From Methanolobus tindarius DSM 2278 (GTDB taxonomy: Archaea; Halobacteriota; Methanosarcinia; Methanosarcinales; Methanosarcinaceae), in the NCBI RefSeq assembly GCF_000504205.1, contig NZ_AZAJ01000001.1:1710879-1774878 (forward strand): a stretch of 64,000 nt of DNA, in the 5' to 3' direction. This document shows positions 46,738 through 56,157 of this stretch, piece after piece. The notes under the pieces are model-generated. The model made no database searches and was not told where the DNA came from. It saw nothing but the letters and a program-made list of their open reading frames with translations. Position numbers and translations under genes: made by a program. The stretch's first letter is position 1. Every line of letters starts with the position of its first letter.

Positions 46738-49700
46738 ATGGTATTCTTAAAAAAAGTAACATACTTTCTCTTGATATTTATCATCTTTTCAATCTCTGCT
46801 TTAGCGCTGGATGTCGAATTTCTCACAACTGATGTACAGGGTAATGCCGCAGAAGCGGTCAACATAAGTGTATTAATATCAGACAATGGAACTCCTGTGA
46901 ATAATGCACTGGTAAACTTCACAACGGATCTTGGTGTACTTAGTTTCCCTTCAGTTTATTCAAATTCATCCGGTATGGCTGAAGTAAGTATAAATTCGAC
47001 AGTATCAGGCACAGCCCATGTTAATGCAAGTGCCGGTAATGTCTCTAACCAGACAACTGTAACCTTTTCTCCATTATCCGTATTATCTATAACAGTCCAT
47101 GCTGATCAATCTCAGAACACGGCAGGTAATATTACAAACATTACATTTTCACCAACCGACACGCTGGGGAATATCAACTACAGCACACCGGTAAATCTGA
47201 ATATAATAGTGAAAGATATCTTTGGCGTTCCTTTACACGACCTGGAGATGTATGTTGATGCTTCAACAGTATCCCACCTGAATGCAAGTTCTACCGAAAG
47301 AAACGTTACTTACGTTGCATCACCATCCGACGATTTCCTTCTCTCCTTTAACTGCACGGTTGCCGGTAACATCACCATCTACTCAACAGTTGGTTCAGTT
47401 ACAAACACCACATACCTTGATATTATCCCTGGTTCACCAGGACTTATGAAAGTCATATATGACAAAGAATACACGGTAAACACCAGTTCCAACATATCTG
47501 CTATTGTTTACGATTCTTTTTCCAATCCGATAGAAAATGTCAACATTAGTTTTTCAGTAACATCACCCGAAGATACTGTTTATAACAGTCCCAACGTCTA
47601 TAATTCAGCTCACCTGTCATCTTATAATGGTACTACAGACTCAAGCGGTATAGTTCCAAACACATTTACAACCGACAAAAGGGCAGGCGGAAATATTGTC
47701 ACCATCAATGTCCTGAACACATCACTTGAGCATAATGTCACTATAACAGGAACAGCAGATCTAATCGATTACTTCTTTTTGAGCTACACTCCTGAGTACG
47801 CTCTTTCAAACAATGAGGATCGTTACACCCTTTCGGCCAGGCCAGTGGATCAATTTATGAATCCAATATTGCCACTTTCAACTCCTATCAAAGAGCAGGT
47901 TCAGTTCAGAACTGATGGTGGAAGTATTGTGCTGGTGCCATTGAATAGCCAGGGAAGTGCAAACACTGTTGTCGGCCCAACACCTTACATCGAATCACTT
48001 TCGGTAACTGCAACCTATAGGAATGAATCAGGTTATACTAATTTCACAAACAGTACTTCTCTTTATTTTACAGCAGGAGCTCTTGATTCAATGGACTTCT
48101 ATGCAAATCCAGGTGCAGTTCTTTCCCAGGACTTGAATGGAAATCATGATGCTAACATAACATTGGTGGCCCTGGATGAATGGGGTCATACTCTTCCGAA
48201 TATCCATGTTCTGTTCAACAATACAAATACAACAGTAGGAACACTAACAATAAATGGTTACAATGATACTAATTTAATAAACGCCACAACCGATTCAGAA
48301 GGCCGCATATCCGGACTGTTTTCCGGAAACGTGTCCGGTAACACAAGTATTCAGGCAATTAGCGGGAATGTGACAATGCTGACCAATATCAGTGTCAAAG
48401 CTGAACCTTTCCTTAGTGTTAAACTGGCTGTAAGTCCTACATCAGTAAACTCAGGTTCTATTGTGAATATTACAACTGAAATCTCTATAGAAGGTGAACT
48501 GCCAATTGTAAGACCGGCAGCAAGTGCAATGCTTGTGCTTGACCGTTCTGGCAGTATGGATCCGGACTATTATGCAGGAAGTCCCCTTGACGTTGTTCTT
48601 GTCATTGACCGTTCCGGAAGTATGTCAGGAACCCCTATTCAGGATGCAAGGGATGCGGCAAAAGAGTTCACTGATAACCTTGTCTCAAACTCAGAGGTTG
48701 GTATTGTTTCATTTGCAAGTTCAAGCGGTGTGAACAAGGACATGACACTGCTCAATGATTATAACAATAAAGTATCCGTGAAAAGTGCCATAGATTCAAT
48801 ATCTGACGGGGGATATACTGCCATGGGAGAAGGTATGGCAGATGCAAATGACCTTCTTATTAATCATGGCCGTTTAAGTGCCAGAAAAGTAATGATCGTC
48901 CTGACTGACGGAGAAACAAATTCAGGTACAGACCAGGATGGTGAAAATGCCATAGCCTATGCAAATGCCAATGGTGTGACTATCCATACAATAGGACTTG
49001 GAAGCAGTCTTGATGAAGCCCTGCTGCGTCACATCGCATCAGAAACCGGAGGCACTTACTATAACGCTCCCGATAGTTCCGATCTCAGTGAAATCTATGC
49101 TACGATATCCCAGGAATTAAGCGATTACGATGTGTCTGAGATAGAGTATGGTGTTGAAGGTTTCACACCTTATGATTATACTTTTGAGGATTCACTTTCA
49201 ACTCCCTCCTCTGTAGACAATGTTACATTAAAATTTAAAGGATATGATCTTGATTATACATTTAATGCAGGTTCAAACTATGGAGGTTCAAATGCAGGTG
49301 AATGTCTTGTTAAAGTAAACGGGAACAATTTGGTGTTGATTCCTTCTTCTGACACTCCCGACAATAATGATGACCTTTCCATTCATGAGTATGATATATC
49401 CAGCTATGTCCAACCAGGAAGTAATACAGTTTCTTTTTATGATTATTATTCGGTTATCACTGGTGGTAGCTATACAAATGCCGTACAGGATTTCGAAATT
49501 CTCTGGAATGGGGTCACAGTCCAATCTTATTCGGACAGAGTATATCTGGATGGAAGTGGATACGACTGTTCATTCGACCTGATGGAGCCTTATGAGACTA
49601 CGATCCTTATCAACGAAACAATTAATGATCTGAAAGTTCAGCTAGATTGGGATAACAGTAGTAATGACCTAAATCTTAAACTGACAAGTCCATCTGGAAC

Positions 49701-52635
49701 TATTTACGGATATGATGATAACACAACAGGTTACTATCCGGATGACACGTCCGAATATATATGGATTCATCCCTTGTCATATGTTTACCCTGATGACGAT
49801 GGGGATACAGTAGAGAAAGGCGACTGGACGATTACTGTATCTGGAACTTCTTCAGAAGATTTCACAATTACAACTTACATCGACAAAAAGAGTGCAACAC
49901 AGTTGTCTTCACATGCCTTTATGTCAAGCTTTGACGAAACAAGAGGCGACAGTGCGGGACTTGCTCTTTATAGTTACGAGGATGTAGTTTCAAGTGACAG
50001 CCAGACAAGTTATGTGCTGGCTAACAGTACGTGGGTTGGTTACTTCACTCCTGATACAGATGGATATTACATATTCAACGTATCATGGGATGATTCTACC
50101 ACAGTGAACGTAACTCTCTATGATGGAATCGATGCTCTTTCATCAGCAACAGGTACAAGTTACTGTGAAGTTTCAGCATTGCTTTCCGCAGGAGATACCT
50201 ACAATATTGATGTTTCCAAAGGTGCCGGAGCTCAGACAGACACAAAGTTTACTGTAAATGTTTCCACAACTGAGATTGACACTGTAATGACAGCTTATTA
50301 TGACAGTGGAGGAGGTGGCGGTACTCCAAAGGTAAGAACATGGGACGGTAGCGACTGGTCTTCAGAGACTTCTGCTAATTATGTAGGTGCCAGTCCGGTT
50401 TATGTGGCCCTGGAATCAAGTCCAACAGAATCAGAAATAATTATGGCAACATCTGATGACAGTTATGATGTCAATGTCCAGATATGGGATGGTTCTTCCT
50501 GGGGTGCAGTCGATCAGTTCTCAAGTAATCTTGAGTCTTATGGTCAGAGAGGTTTTGACCTGAAATACGAACAGGTATCCGGGGATGCAATAATAACTTA
50601 TATGGATATGGGAGAAGACGATGGTGTCCCACTTTATCGTGTATGGGACGGTTCTTCATGGAGTTCAGAGTCTCTTGTATACAGTAACAACGAAGGCAAA
50701 GGTAATGTAAGATGGGTTCGGCTTGAAGCAAATCCGAATTCAGATGAAATGATACTTGTGACAATGGATGACAAGTATGATCTCTGTGCCCAGGTATGGG
50801 ATGGTTCTTCCTGGGGTAATCAGATAGAATTGACCGATGATGTCGTAATTGAAAGCTACCAGTGCTTCGATGTCATGTATGAACAGAACTCAGGAAGAGC
50901 AATAGTTGCCTGGGCTGACTATGATGGCCACATGAAATATCGCATATGGAGTGGCAGCTCATGGAATTCAGAAACAACAATGTACTCTTATTCAGACTAT
51001 GTTTACTGGGTAAAGATGGCAGCAGATCCAAACTCAGACCGGATTCTTCTTGCTACAGAAGACAGGTCATACGATGTTTATGTAACAGATTGGGATGGTT
51101 CTTCCTGGGAATCGCCTTTCAGAGTAGAGAGGGATGTTTATGAATACAGTAGAAGGTCTGTGGATGTTGCATTTGAAGAGAACAGTGGTACAGGTATCAT
51201 TGTATGGGGTGAAGATAGCCCGGTTCCTAAATACAGAACATGGGATGGCAGCACCTGGAGTTCAGAATCATCAACATATGCCATAGGAAGTAGTGGTTAT
51301 ACACGCTGGGTTCAGTTGACTCCTGATCCTTCATCTGATGCCATCTTCCTTATGACTTCGGATGGTAGTAATGATCTTAATATCCAGAGATGGGACGGTT
51401 CATCATGGGATATAGTTACAGAGGTTGAAACATCATCTACCAGGTATTATGAGTGCTTTGATATTGTTTTCAGTGATACTGACCAGACGCCTGTAGCAAC
51501 TCCTGTTTCATGGAATGAGTGGACAGGTAGTGTAACTTCCACATTTGAAAACGATTCCCTGTCACATCTGGAAAATGCAATCGATACTATTACTGCTGAT
51601 GGGCTTACAGCAATTGATGAAGGTCTTTATCTTGCTAATAATGAATTGTCATCTGCAGATGGAAATTCCACCATAGTCATTATGACAGACGGACTTGACA
51701 ATGCAGGTTATCATTCATTGCTGGAAGAAGCATACAGGGCCCGGGATAACAATACGGTAATCTACACTGTTGGGTTCGGTAATAGTGAATCAGAAGTAGA
51801 TCCAATTCTTGAAGAAATTGCAACCATCACGGGCGGTGAATACTACTTTGCACCTAACTCCAGTGTCCTGAAAGAAATTTTCCAGGGAATTGCCATGCAG
51901 ATTACAAATTTCTCTGCAGGCGGTCCTGTGCTGGATCTACGTGTTCCATACAACTATGTGACTCCCCTGGCAGTTGCAAAAGCAACATATCAATCAGGAA
52001 GCAGTAATTCCACTACAGGGAACCTGACACACTTTGATATACCCACAGCACCTGCAACAGGAAATGCAGAACCTACTGTTACAACATCAGGTACTACCTC
52101 CACAATGGAATGGCAGCTGCCTAACATGGGTCCAGGAGACAAGTGGGGTATATGGTACCAAATGAGAGTAGATGGTGCAGGTTATGTACCAATTATCATG
52201 CCAACTTCAACTGTAACATACACTGACCTTAGTGGTGAGAATATCACTGTCGTAGTAGGTGGTGGTGGAGCAGCCAATGTTGGTGGTGGGGCAGCCAGTG
52301 TTAGTTCCTATTCACTGGGAAACCTGAAAATGGTGTCCGATGATTCCATAATGAAAATAGACAACAGTACAACTCTTACACTCACCCTTGAAGATACATT
52401 GGGCAATTCAAGTTATGCGTTTGTATATCTTTACAGTAATATCGGATATTTCGGCAGCAATGAGAACCCAATAAATGTTACAGTTGTAGGTTCAGATACA
52501 GTGGAATTTAGCAGTGCCATTGCCGGAAGAGCTTACATTACTGCATATGCCTATAATATCAACAACATGAGTGATGTCCTTGTTGCAAGGGATGTTCTGT
52601 CTATAAGGCCAAAAGGAACAATCAGCATAAGTTGA
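46738..52635 (+). CDS. Giant VWA-domain adhesin between pilin cassettes
   Basis: This 1965-residue secreted protein starts with a signal peptide (about residues 7-24). The N-terminal 590 residues are invasin-like Ig (Big_1) repeats. Two DRSGS MIDAS motifs follow at 602-606 and 624-628; the second heads a complete VWA domain (about 617-800). Next are a beta domain, a proprotein-convertase P-like domain (about 960-1060), about four 100-residue repeats with paired WDGSxW motifs (about 1195-1580), and the C-terminal part of another VWA domain (about 1585-1730). A Gly-rich linker leads to a final Ig-like domain (about 1850-1965). There is no C-terminal membrane helix or PGF-CTERM tail. VWA and invasin domains point to adhesion to cells or matrix. 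GGTGG before the ATG may be the ribosome binding site. Confidence 0.88.
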   Translation: MVFLKKVTYFLLIFIIFSISALALDVEFLTTDVQGNAAEAVNISVLISDNGTPVNNALVNFTTDLGVLSFPSVYSNSSGMAEVSINSTVSGTAHVNASAGNVSNQTTVTFSPLSVLSITVHADQSQNTAGNITNITFSPTDTLGNINYSTPVNLNIIVKDIFGVPLHDLEMYVDASTVSHLNASSTERNVTYVASPSDDFLLSFNCTVAGNITIYSTVGSVTNTTYLDIIPGSPGLMKVIYDKEYTVNTSSNISAIVYDSFSNPIENVNISFSVTSPEDTVYNSPNVYNSAHLSSYNGTTDSSGIVPNTFTTDKRAGGNIVTINVLNTSLEHNVTITGTADLIDYFFLSYTPEYALSNNEDRYTLSARPVDQFMNPILPLSTPIKEQVQFRTDGGSIVLVPLNSQGSANTVVGPTPYIESLSVTATYRNESGYTNFTNSTSLYFTAGALDSMDFYANPGAVLSQDLNGNHDANITLVALDEWGHTLPNIHVLFNNTNTTVGTLTINGYNDTNLINATTDSEGRISGLFSGNVSGNTSIQAISGNVTMLTNISVKAEPFLSVKLAVSPTSVNSGSIVNITTEISIEGELPIVRPAASAMLVLDRSGSMDPDYYAGSPLDVVLVIDRSGSMSGTPIQDARDAAKEFTDNLVSNSEVGIVSFASSSGVNKDMTLLNDYNNKVSVKSAIDSISDGGYTAMGEGMADANDLLINHGRLSARKVMIVLTDGETNSGTDQDGENAIAYANANGVTIHTIGLGSSLDEALLRHIASETGGTYYNAPDSSDLSEIYATISQELSDYDVSEIEYGVEGFTPYDYTFEDSLSTPSSVDNVTLKFKGYDLDYTFNAGSNYGGSNAGECLVKVNGNNLVLIPSSDTPDNNDDLSIHEYDISSYVQPGSNTVSFYDYYSVITGGSYTNAVQDFEILWNGVTVQSYSDRVYLDGSGYDCSFDLMEPYETTILINETINDLKVQLDWDNSSNDLNLKLTSPSGTIYGYDDNTTGYYPDDTSEYIWIHPLSYVYPDDDGDTVEKGDWTITVSGTSSEDFTITTYIDKKSATQLSSHAFMSSFDETRGDSAGLALYSYEDVVSSDSQTSYVLANSTWVGYFTPDTDGYYIFNVSWDDSTTVNVTLYDGIDALSSATGTSYCEVSALLSAGDTYNIDVSKGAGAQTDTKFTVNVSTTEIDTVMTAYYDSGGGGGTPKVRTWDGSDWSSETSANYVGASPVYVALESSPTESEIIMATSDDSYDVNVQIWDGSSWGAVDQFSSNLESYGQRGFDLKYEQVSGDAIITYMDMGEDDGVPLYRVWDGSSWSSESLVYSNNEGKGNVRWVRLEANPNSDEMILVTMDDKYDLCAQVWDGSSWGNQIELTDDVVIESYQCFDVMYEQNSGRAIVAWADYDGHMKYRIWSGSSWNSETTMYSYSDYVYWVKMAADPNSDRILLATEDRSYDVYVTDWDGSSWESPFRVERDVYEYSRRSVDVAFEENSGTGIIVWGEDSPVPKYRTWDGSTWSSESSTYAIGSSGYTRWVQLTPDPSSDAIFLMTSDGSNDLNIQRWDGSSWDIVTEVETSSTRYYECFDIVFSDTDQTPVATPVSWNEWTGSVTSTFENDSLSHLENAIDTITADGLTAIDEGLYLANNELSSADGNSTIVIMTDGLDNAGYHSLLEEAYRARDNNTVIYTVGFGNSESEVDPILEEIATITGGEYYFAPNSSVLKEIFQGIAMQITNFSAGGPVLDLRVPYNYVTPLAVAKATYQSGSSNSTTGNLTHFDIPTAPATGNAEPTVTTSGTTSTMEWQLPNMGPGDKWGIWYQMRVDGAGYVPIIMPTSTVTYTDLSGENITVVVGGGGAANVGGGAASVSSYSLGNLKMVSDDSIMKIDNSTTLTLTLEDTLGNSSYAFVYLYSNIGYFGSNENPINVTVVGSDTVEFSSAIAGRAYITAYAYNINNMSDVLVARDVLSIRPKGTISIS
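50310..51450 (+). repeat. Tandem WDGSxW repeat domain within the adhesin
   Basis: About four repeats of roughly 100 codons each carry two WDGSxW motifs, one followed by S/N-S-E-S/T and one by less conserved sequence. The DNA word TGGGATGGTTCTTCCTGGG recurs at about 50487, 50799 and 51091. The pattern suggests a beta-propeller or bundle of beta blades. Confidence 0.75.
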
Positions 52636-52648
52636 TTTGAAGCTGAGA

Positions 52649-52737
52649 ATCAGATATCCGGGTAAGAATATCCGGATATTCTGATATTTGTAATCCATAC
52701 TGAAGCTACTGGTATGTCAGTGCTTCTTTTCTTTTTT
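52649..52737 (+). terminator. Two hairpins downstream of the adhesin
   Basis: Hairpin 1 pairs 52649-52661 with 52672-52685 with a single bulged base. Hairpin 2 pairs GAAGC and ACTG (52702-52711) with CAGTGCTTC (52718-52726) and is followed directly by a T-rich run to 52737. The second looks like the terminator of the adhesin gene. Confidence 0.6.
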
Positions 52738-52895
52738 GTTTTAGTCTAATTATTTAGTGATGCTTTTTAGTATTTGATATACCCTGCGATTATGTTTTTC
52801 CATAAAAGATACTTCAGTTTTAATCGGGATTTGCTGTGTTCAGCCAACCATAAAAAGAAGACAATAGTAATTCCATTTTAAACCCTAAACACCAA

Positions 52896-52938
52896 ATTAA
52901 AAAAAAGTAAAGCATCCGGTTTGCATTGCAGACCGGAT
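52896..52938 (-). terminator. Terminator of pilin cassette B
   Basis: On the minus strand, ATCCGGT (complement of 52932-52938) pairs with ACCGGAT (complement of 52914-52920) with an 11-base loop. A T-rich run (complement of the A-rich 52896-52907) follows. It lies about 30 bases after the last gene of cassette B. Confidence 0.75.
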
Positions 52939-52967
52939 TTCCTGTATTCCTGGTTTTAAGATCTAAT

Positions 52968-53702
52968 TCAGGATATGTCCACATCTACAACGTGATTGCT
53001 CATGATAAGCATGGTATTGTTGATATGTGCATTAACACTTGATTCAGTTACATTGTCAACAGTAAATCCCATTTCACCGAGGTATTCCTCCCATTTGAAC
53101 GCGTGGGTGCTGTTGATAAGCACACTGACATTGGTGGTTGAATTGCTCATACTCATGTTGCTTGAATTGTGTCTGAGGTTAATTGTAGCAATTCCTTTTC
53201 CGCCCATCTGTGAGTTTCCATTCAATGACACAATACCTATATTTGTCACATTGGTATTATCAAGTGAAGTGACATATATGGGCGGTTCTGAAACCATCAC
53301 TGAGGCTTCACTGGGATACTTTTTGAAGACACTTCCTATTTCATAGGCTATTGTCTTTTCATCTTTTGAAAACACAATTTCGCCAGTGGGATATGGCTCC
53401 ATGTGATTCCCGTCATAGGCCACAGATATGGAAGACTCGTTGGTGACAGCTATAGAAGAAGCCTGGAGTTTCAATTTAAGCACTTTAACAGGTGTCTGGT
53501 CAAAGGCAACTCTCTCCATATTACTTTGCAGCACAATGAAATTCTGTTCTGCGCTTTCAAATACGTTTGCGTCCATATTGCTTTGCAGTGCCGGGTATCC
53601 TATGGCATAGATAACTCCCATGGACAGGGTGACAATTGCAAATAACAGGATATATCCAAGTGTTTCGGAAACTGCTGCGTTTGTTCTATCTTCTCGAGTC
53701 AT
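52968..53702 (-). CDS. Pilin-like protein, cassette B gene 5
   Basis: This 244-residue protein has TNA|AVSETLGYILLF and a helix to about residue 33. A beta-rich domain follows with a KVLKLKLQASSIAV segment that aligns with the APSQSIELK-YGG region of genes 5 in cassettes A and C. It overlaps the preceding gene by 17 bases and is the last gene of this cassette, which lacks a gene 6 counterpart. Confidence 0.78.
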   Translation of the reverse strand: MTREDRTNAAVSETLGYILLFAIVTLSMGVIYAIGYPALQSNMDANVFESAEQNFIVLQSNMERVAFDQTPVKVLKLKLQASSIAVTNESSISVAYDGNHMEPYPTGEIVFSKDEKTIAYEIGSVFKKYPSEASVMVSEPPIYVTSLDNTNVTNIGIVSLNGNSQMGGKGIATINLRHNSSNMSMSNSTTNVSVLINSTHAFKWEEYLGEMGFTVDNVTESSVNAHINNTMLIMSNHVVDVDIS

Positions 53703-54132
53703 AGCTGATCATATGATTTGTTGAACTACTTGTTACAGTTCCTTCGATTGCCATTTCCTTGGCAATTCCAGCAATTGTAACTCTTACTCTCTTTCCGGAA
53801 TCTGATGATACCAGTTCAATTATCTGGCCACTTGCAGAATTTACGTCTGCTTCAATGATGTATGTTTCAGTGCCAACTTTTGGCGGGATGTTATATTGCG
53901 TTTCAATTCTCCCGTTTGCCGGAAGAATGATGTACATATCCGTAATCATTGTGCTCATCATGTTTCCGATGTCGCTCATCTCGTTCTGCATCACAACCTC
54001 GTTTGGTGTCTGCATGAATATCTCATCTGAATTGACGCTCACTATCATAAAAAATCCAATACATATAAGGGAAAAAAGAATGTATTCAAACAGAAGTGAC
54101 ACTCCTTTCTCATCAGCAAAGAACCGCTTCAT
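53686..54132 (-). CDS. Pilin-like protein, cassette B gene 4
   Basis: This 148-residue protein has DEKG|VSLLFEYILF, with a glutamate in the E5-like position, a helix to about residue 30 and a small beta domain. Position and size match gene 4 of cassettes A and C, but sequence identity is low. It overlaps both neighbours (17 and 4 bases), indicating coupled translation. Confidence 0.75.
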   Translation of the reverse strand: MKRFFADEKGVSLLFEYILFSLICIGFFMIVSVNSDEIFMQTPNEVVMQNEMSDIGNMMSTMITDMYIILPANGRIETQYNIPPKVGTETYIIEADVNSASGQIIELVSSDSGKRVRVTIAGIAKEMAIEGTVTSSSTNHMISYDSRR

Positions 54133-54593
54133 TTCTTCACCTCTATAATCTCCGGTTCAGCCACATAATGAGTGGTTCCATCATAGTAATTGATGTTTAC
54201 ATGTACCAGGTCAATGTCATTCATAGTATAATTCCCGCTTGTGGAATTAACTGACACAAAAGTGACATCTACGACTTCTCCGTGAACTGCATATAGCTTT
54301 TTCATTTGAATGCTGTAATTGTCAAACAATTGCTCAAAGGCAACAGGAATTGTTTCATTGGTCGTACTGTTCATGTAAAATGCCATATCCCTGATTGTCT
54401 GGGCATTGTCATGGGTGTGCAGGTTTAGTTCCCTTATATTCTCTTTGGGAAATTCCAGGGCCGCATTAGATGAATGATAACCTGCAAGGATTGCCTGGTT
54501 TGCCAGAACAGCAAGCCCTATGAGTATAAGCGATATGACAAGACCTGAAAGTGCTATCCACTGTCCTTTTGTATCTTTTCTCAGACTTTCCAT
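54129..54593 (-). CDS. Pilin-like protein, cassette B gene 3
   Basis: This 154-residue protein has DTKG|QWIALSGLVISLI with a helix to about residue 32, then a helical stalk and a beta domain. It corresponds by order and signal type to gene 3 of the other cassettes (which carry QMILIASFAIG and QLLLVAGFAVG) but is about half their length. It overlaps gene 2 by 13 bases. Confidence 0.75.
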   Translation of the reverse strand: MESLRKDTKGQWIALSGLVISLILIGLAVLANQAILAGYHSSNAALEFPKENIRELNLHTHDNAQTIRDMAFYMNSTTNETIPVAFEQLFDNYSIQMKKLYAVHGEVVDVTFVSVNSTSGNYTMNDIDLVHVNINYYDGTTHYVAEPEIIEVKK

Positions 54594-55108
54594 GTTGTCA
54601 ACCTCACTTCTACAACTCTCAGTTCAGTATCTCCAAGATTCCAGTTTCCTCCCATCTCGGACACAGTCTCATTTGTGAGCGTTACAAAATGTCTGGCAAC
54701 CACTGCATTTTTGCCGGCAGGACCTTTAATGATAGCATTTCTAACCTTCAATTCATCTCCTTCGATGTATGCCAGATCCACATTGTACAATGTATCCGGT
54801 AAAAGATACTGAAGTCCACCGTCCAGTTCATCCAGATTCCCGACCATATTATTGGGGTAACTTGCTTCACTCATATCCCAGCTTGCAATGCATTCTGTCA
54901 GGTTCCACTGGTCAGATCCCACAGGGTTGATATCCATTACAGTAAGAGCATCAGAACTTATCTGTTCAAGATGCACATCAATTGCAAGCTCGTTCTGCGG
55001 TGTGACAATCATTGTACTTTGTGTGATAGTAAGTATTGTAAGTGTCATCAGGACGGCTGCACCCAAACCCTCAAGGGTATGTAGTTGTGCTTTATTGTTC
55101 ATTCCCAC
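54581..55108 (-). CDS. Pilin-like protein, cassette B gene 2
   Basis: This 175-residue protein has NNKA|QLHTLEGLGAAVL, matching QIYTLEA and QMHTLEA of genes 2 in cassettes A and C, with a helix to about residue 30. The C-terminus ends VRLTTWKV, like VRLTLWRM and VKMTLWRM in the other two. It overlaps gene 1 by ten bases. Confidence 0.8.
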   Translation of the reverse strand: MGMNNKAQLHTLEGLGAAVLMTLTILTITQSTMIVTPQNELAIDVHLEQISSDALTVMDINPVGSDQWNLTECIASWDMSEASYPNNMVGNLDELDGGLQYLLPDTLYNVDLAYIEGDELKVRNAIIKGPAGKNAVVARHFVTLTNETVSEMGGNWNLGDTELRVVEVRLTTWKV

Positions 55109-56052
55109 ACCTCCACAACAAGGTAGGCAGGCTCGTAATGTGTGCTATTTTCATCGTTGTAATTTGTAAAAGGAGGCCCGGGTGTAGGAAGTGTTACATT
55201 CCTAAACTCAAGGTCAAGTCTGTATTCTGAGGATGAACTGAAAAGTTCCTTATCAAAATTAAAAGACAGGACATCGTCAGAAGATAATGTTCCGTTGAAG
55301 GATGCTTTTTCCCATCCATTCATTTTACACACGGTATAATTTGATGGCTGTTTTAATATTGTGCCATCCAGGCTTGCATTAAGGAATGTAGATGAACCTG
55401 TAAGATTCAGGTCACTTATCTGAATTGTGATATTCTCTGTAAAAGGACCTGTTATATTGATGGTAGCTGTGTTTGCCGTCTCACTTGTCAGATCGTCACC
55501 ATGAAAGCTTGCAATGCTGCTTTTTTCCATTAGGACTATACGTGTTATCTTTGTGCTTTCCTGATATTCCGGGATTATCTGTCCTCTGATTATACTGGTA
55601 TTGTTTAGTATCAGGATATTTCCATCCTGTATAAATGAAATATTATAACCATAGTGAAAAGGAGTGTCATCGACGTTGTTGTAGAGTCCCATCATTTCAA
55701 TGAAAGTGGTGTCATCAACATTCATCATTTGTAATGTTTTATTCCTTGAAATGATGTTTGGGCTGTTTGTGAGCTTTGAACTGGGATCATCGTCAACAGC
55801 AAGTCCTATTCTCATAATATTAGCAGGATGCTCTTCCCAGTCAGTTCCACTACTTGTACTGTTTGCCCACCATCCCGTATCTTCCACAAGGACGGTGGCC
55901 GTGCGGTATGCGGTATAATCCAGACTACTTTCGCCTGCTGAGCCTGACATGAACATACCCGGTATGAATTGCACTGTAAAGGTCAGGGCAATAAGGAATA
56001 ACGATATTCCAAGAAGGAAGTCAACCGCAATTTGACCCTTGTTATCCATCAT
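55099..56052 (-). CDS. Pilin-like protein, cassette B gene 1
   Basis: This 317-residue protein starts MMDNKG|QIAVDFLLG, the same class III pattern as genes 1 of cassettes A and C, and ends VVEVWE where they end VRVW and FRVW. It is about twice as long because of an additional beta-rich region. It is the first gene of cassette B; the gap of 105 bases to cassette C may hold its promoter. Confidence 0.8.
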   Translation of the reverse strand: MMDNKGQIAVDFLLGISLFLIALTFTVQFIPGMFMSGSAGESSLDYTAYRTATVLVEDTGWWANSTSSGTDWEEHPANIMRIGLAVDDDPSSKLTNSPNIISRNKTLQMMNVDDTTFIEMMGLYNNVDDTPFHYGYNISFIQDGNILILNNTSIIRGQIIPEYQESTKITRIVLMEKSSIASFHGDDLTSETANTATINITGPFTENITIQISDLNLTGSSTFLNASLDGTILKQPSNYTVCKMNGWEKASFNGTLSSDDVLSFNFDKELFSSSSEYRLDLEFRNVTLPTPGPPFTNYNDENSTHYEPAYLVVEVWE

Positions 56053-56157
56053 CCTTCCAATGTATGGACTCTATAATATAAAAGCAATTTGTTAAAAATA
56101 AATCATATGCTGTTTAGTATGTGCAACAATGCACTCTTTTGAGTATTTGTGATATTT

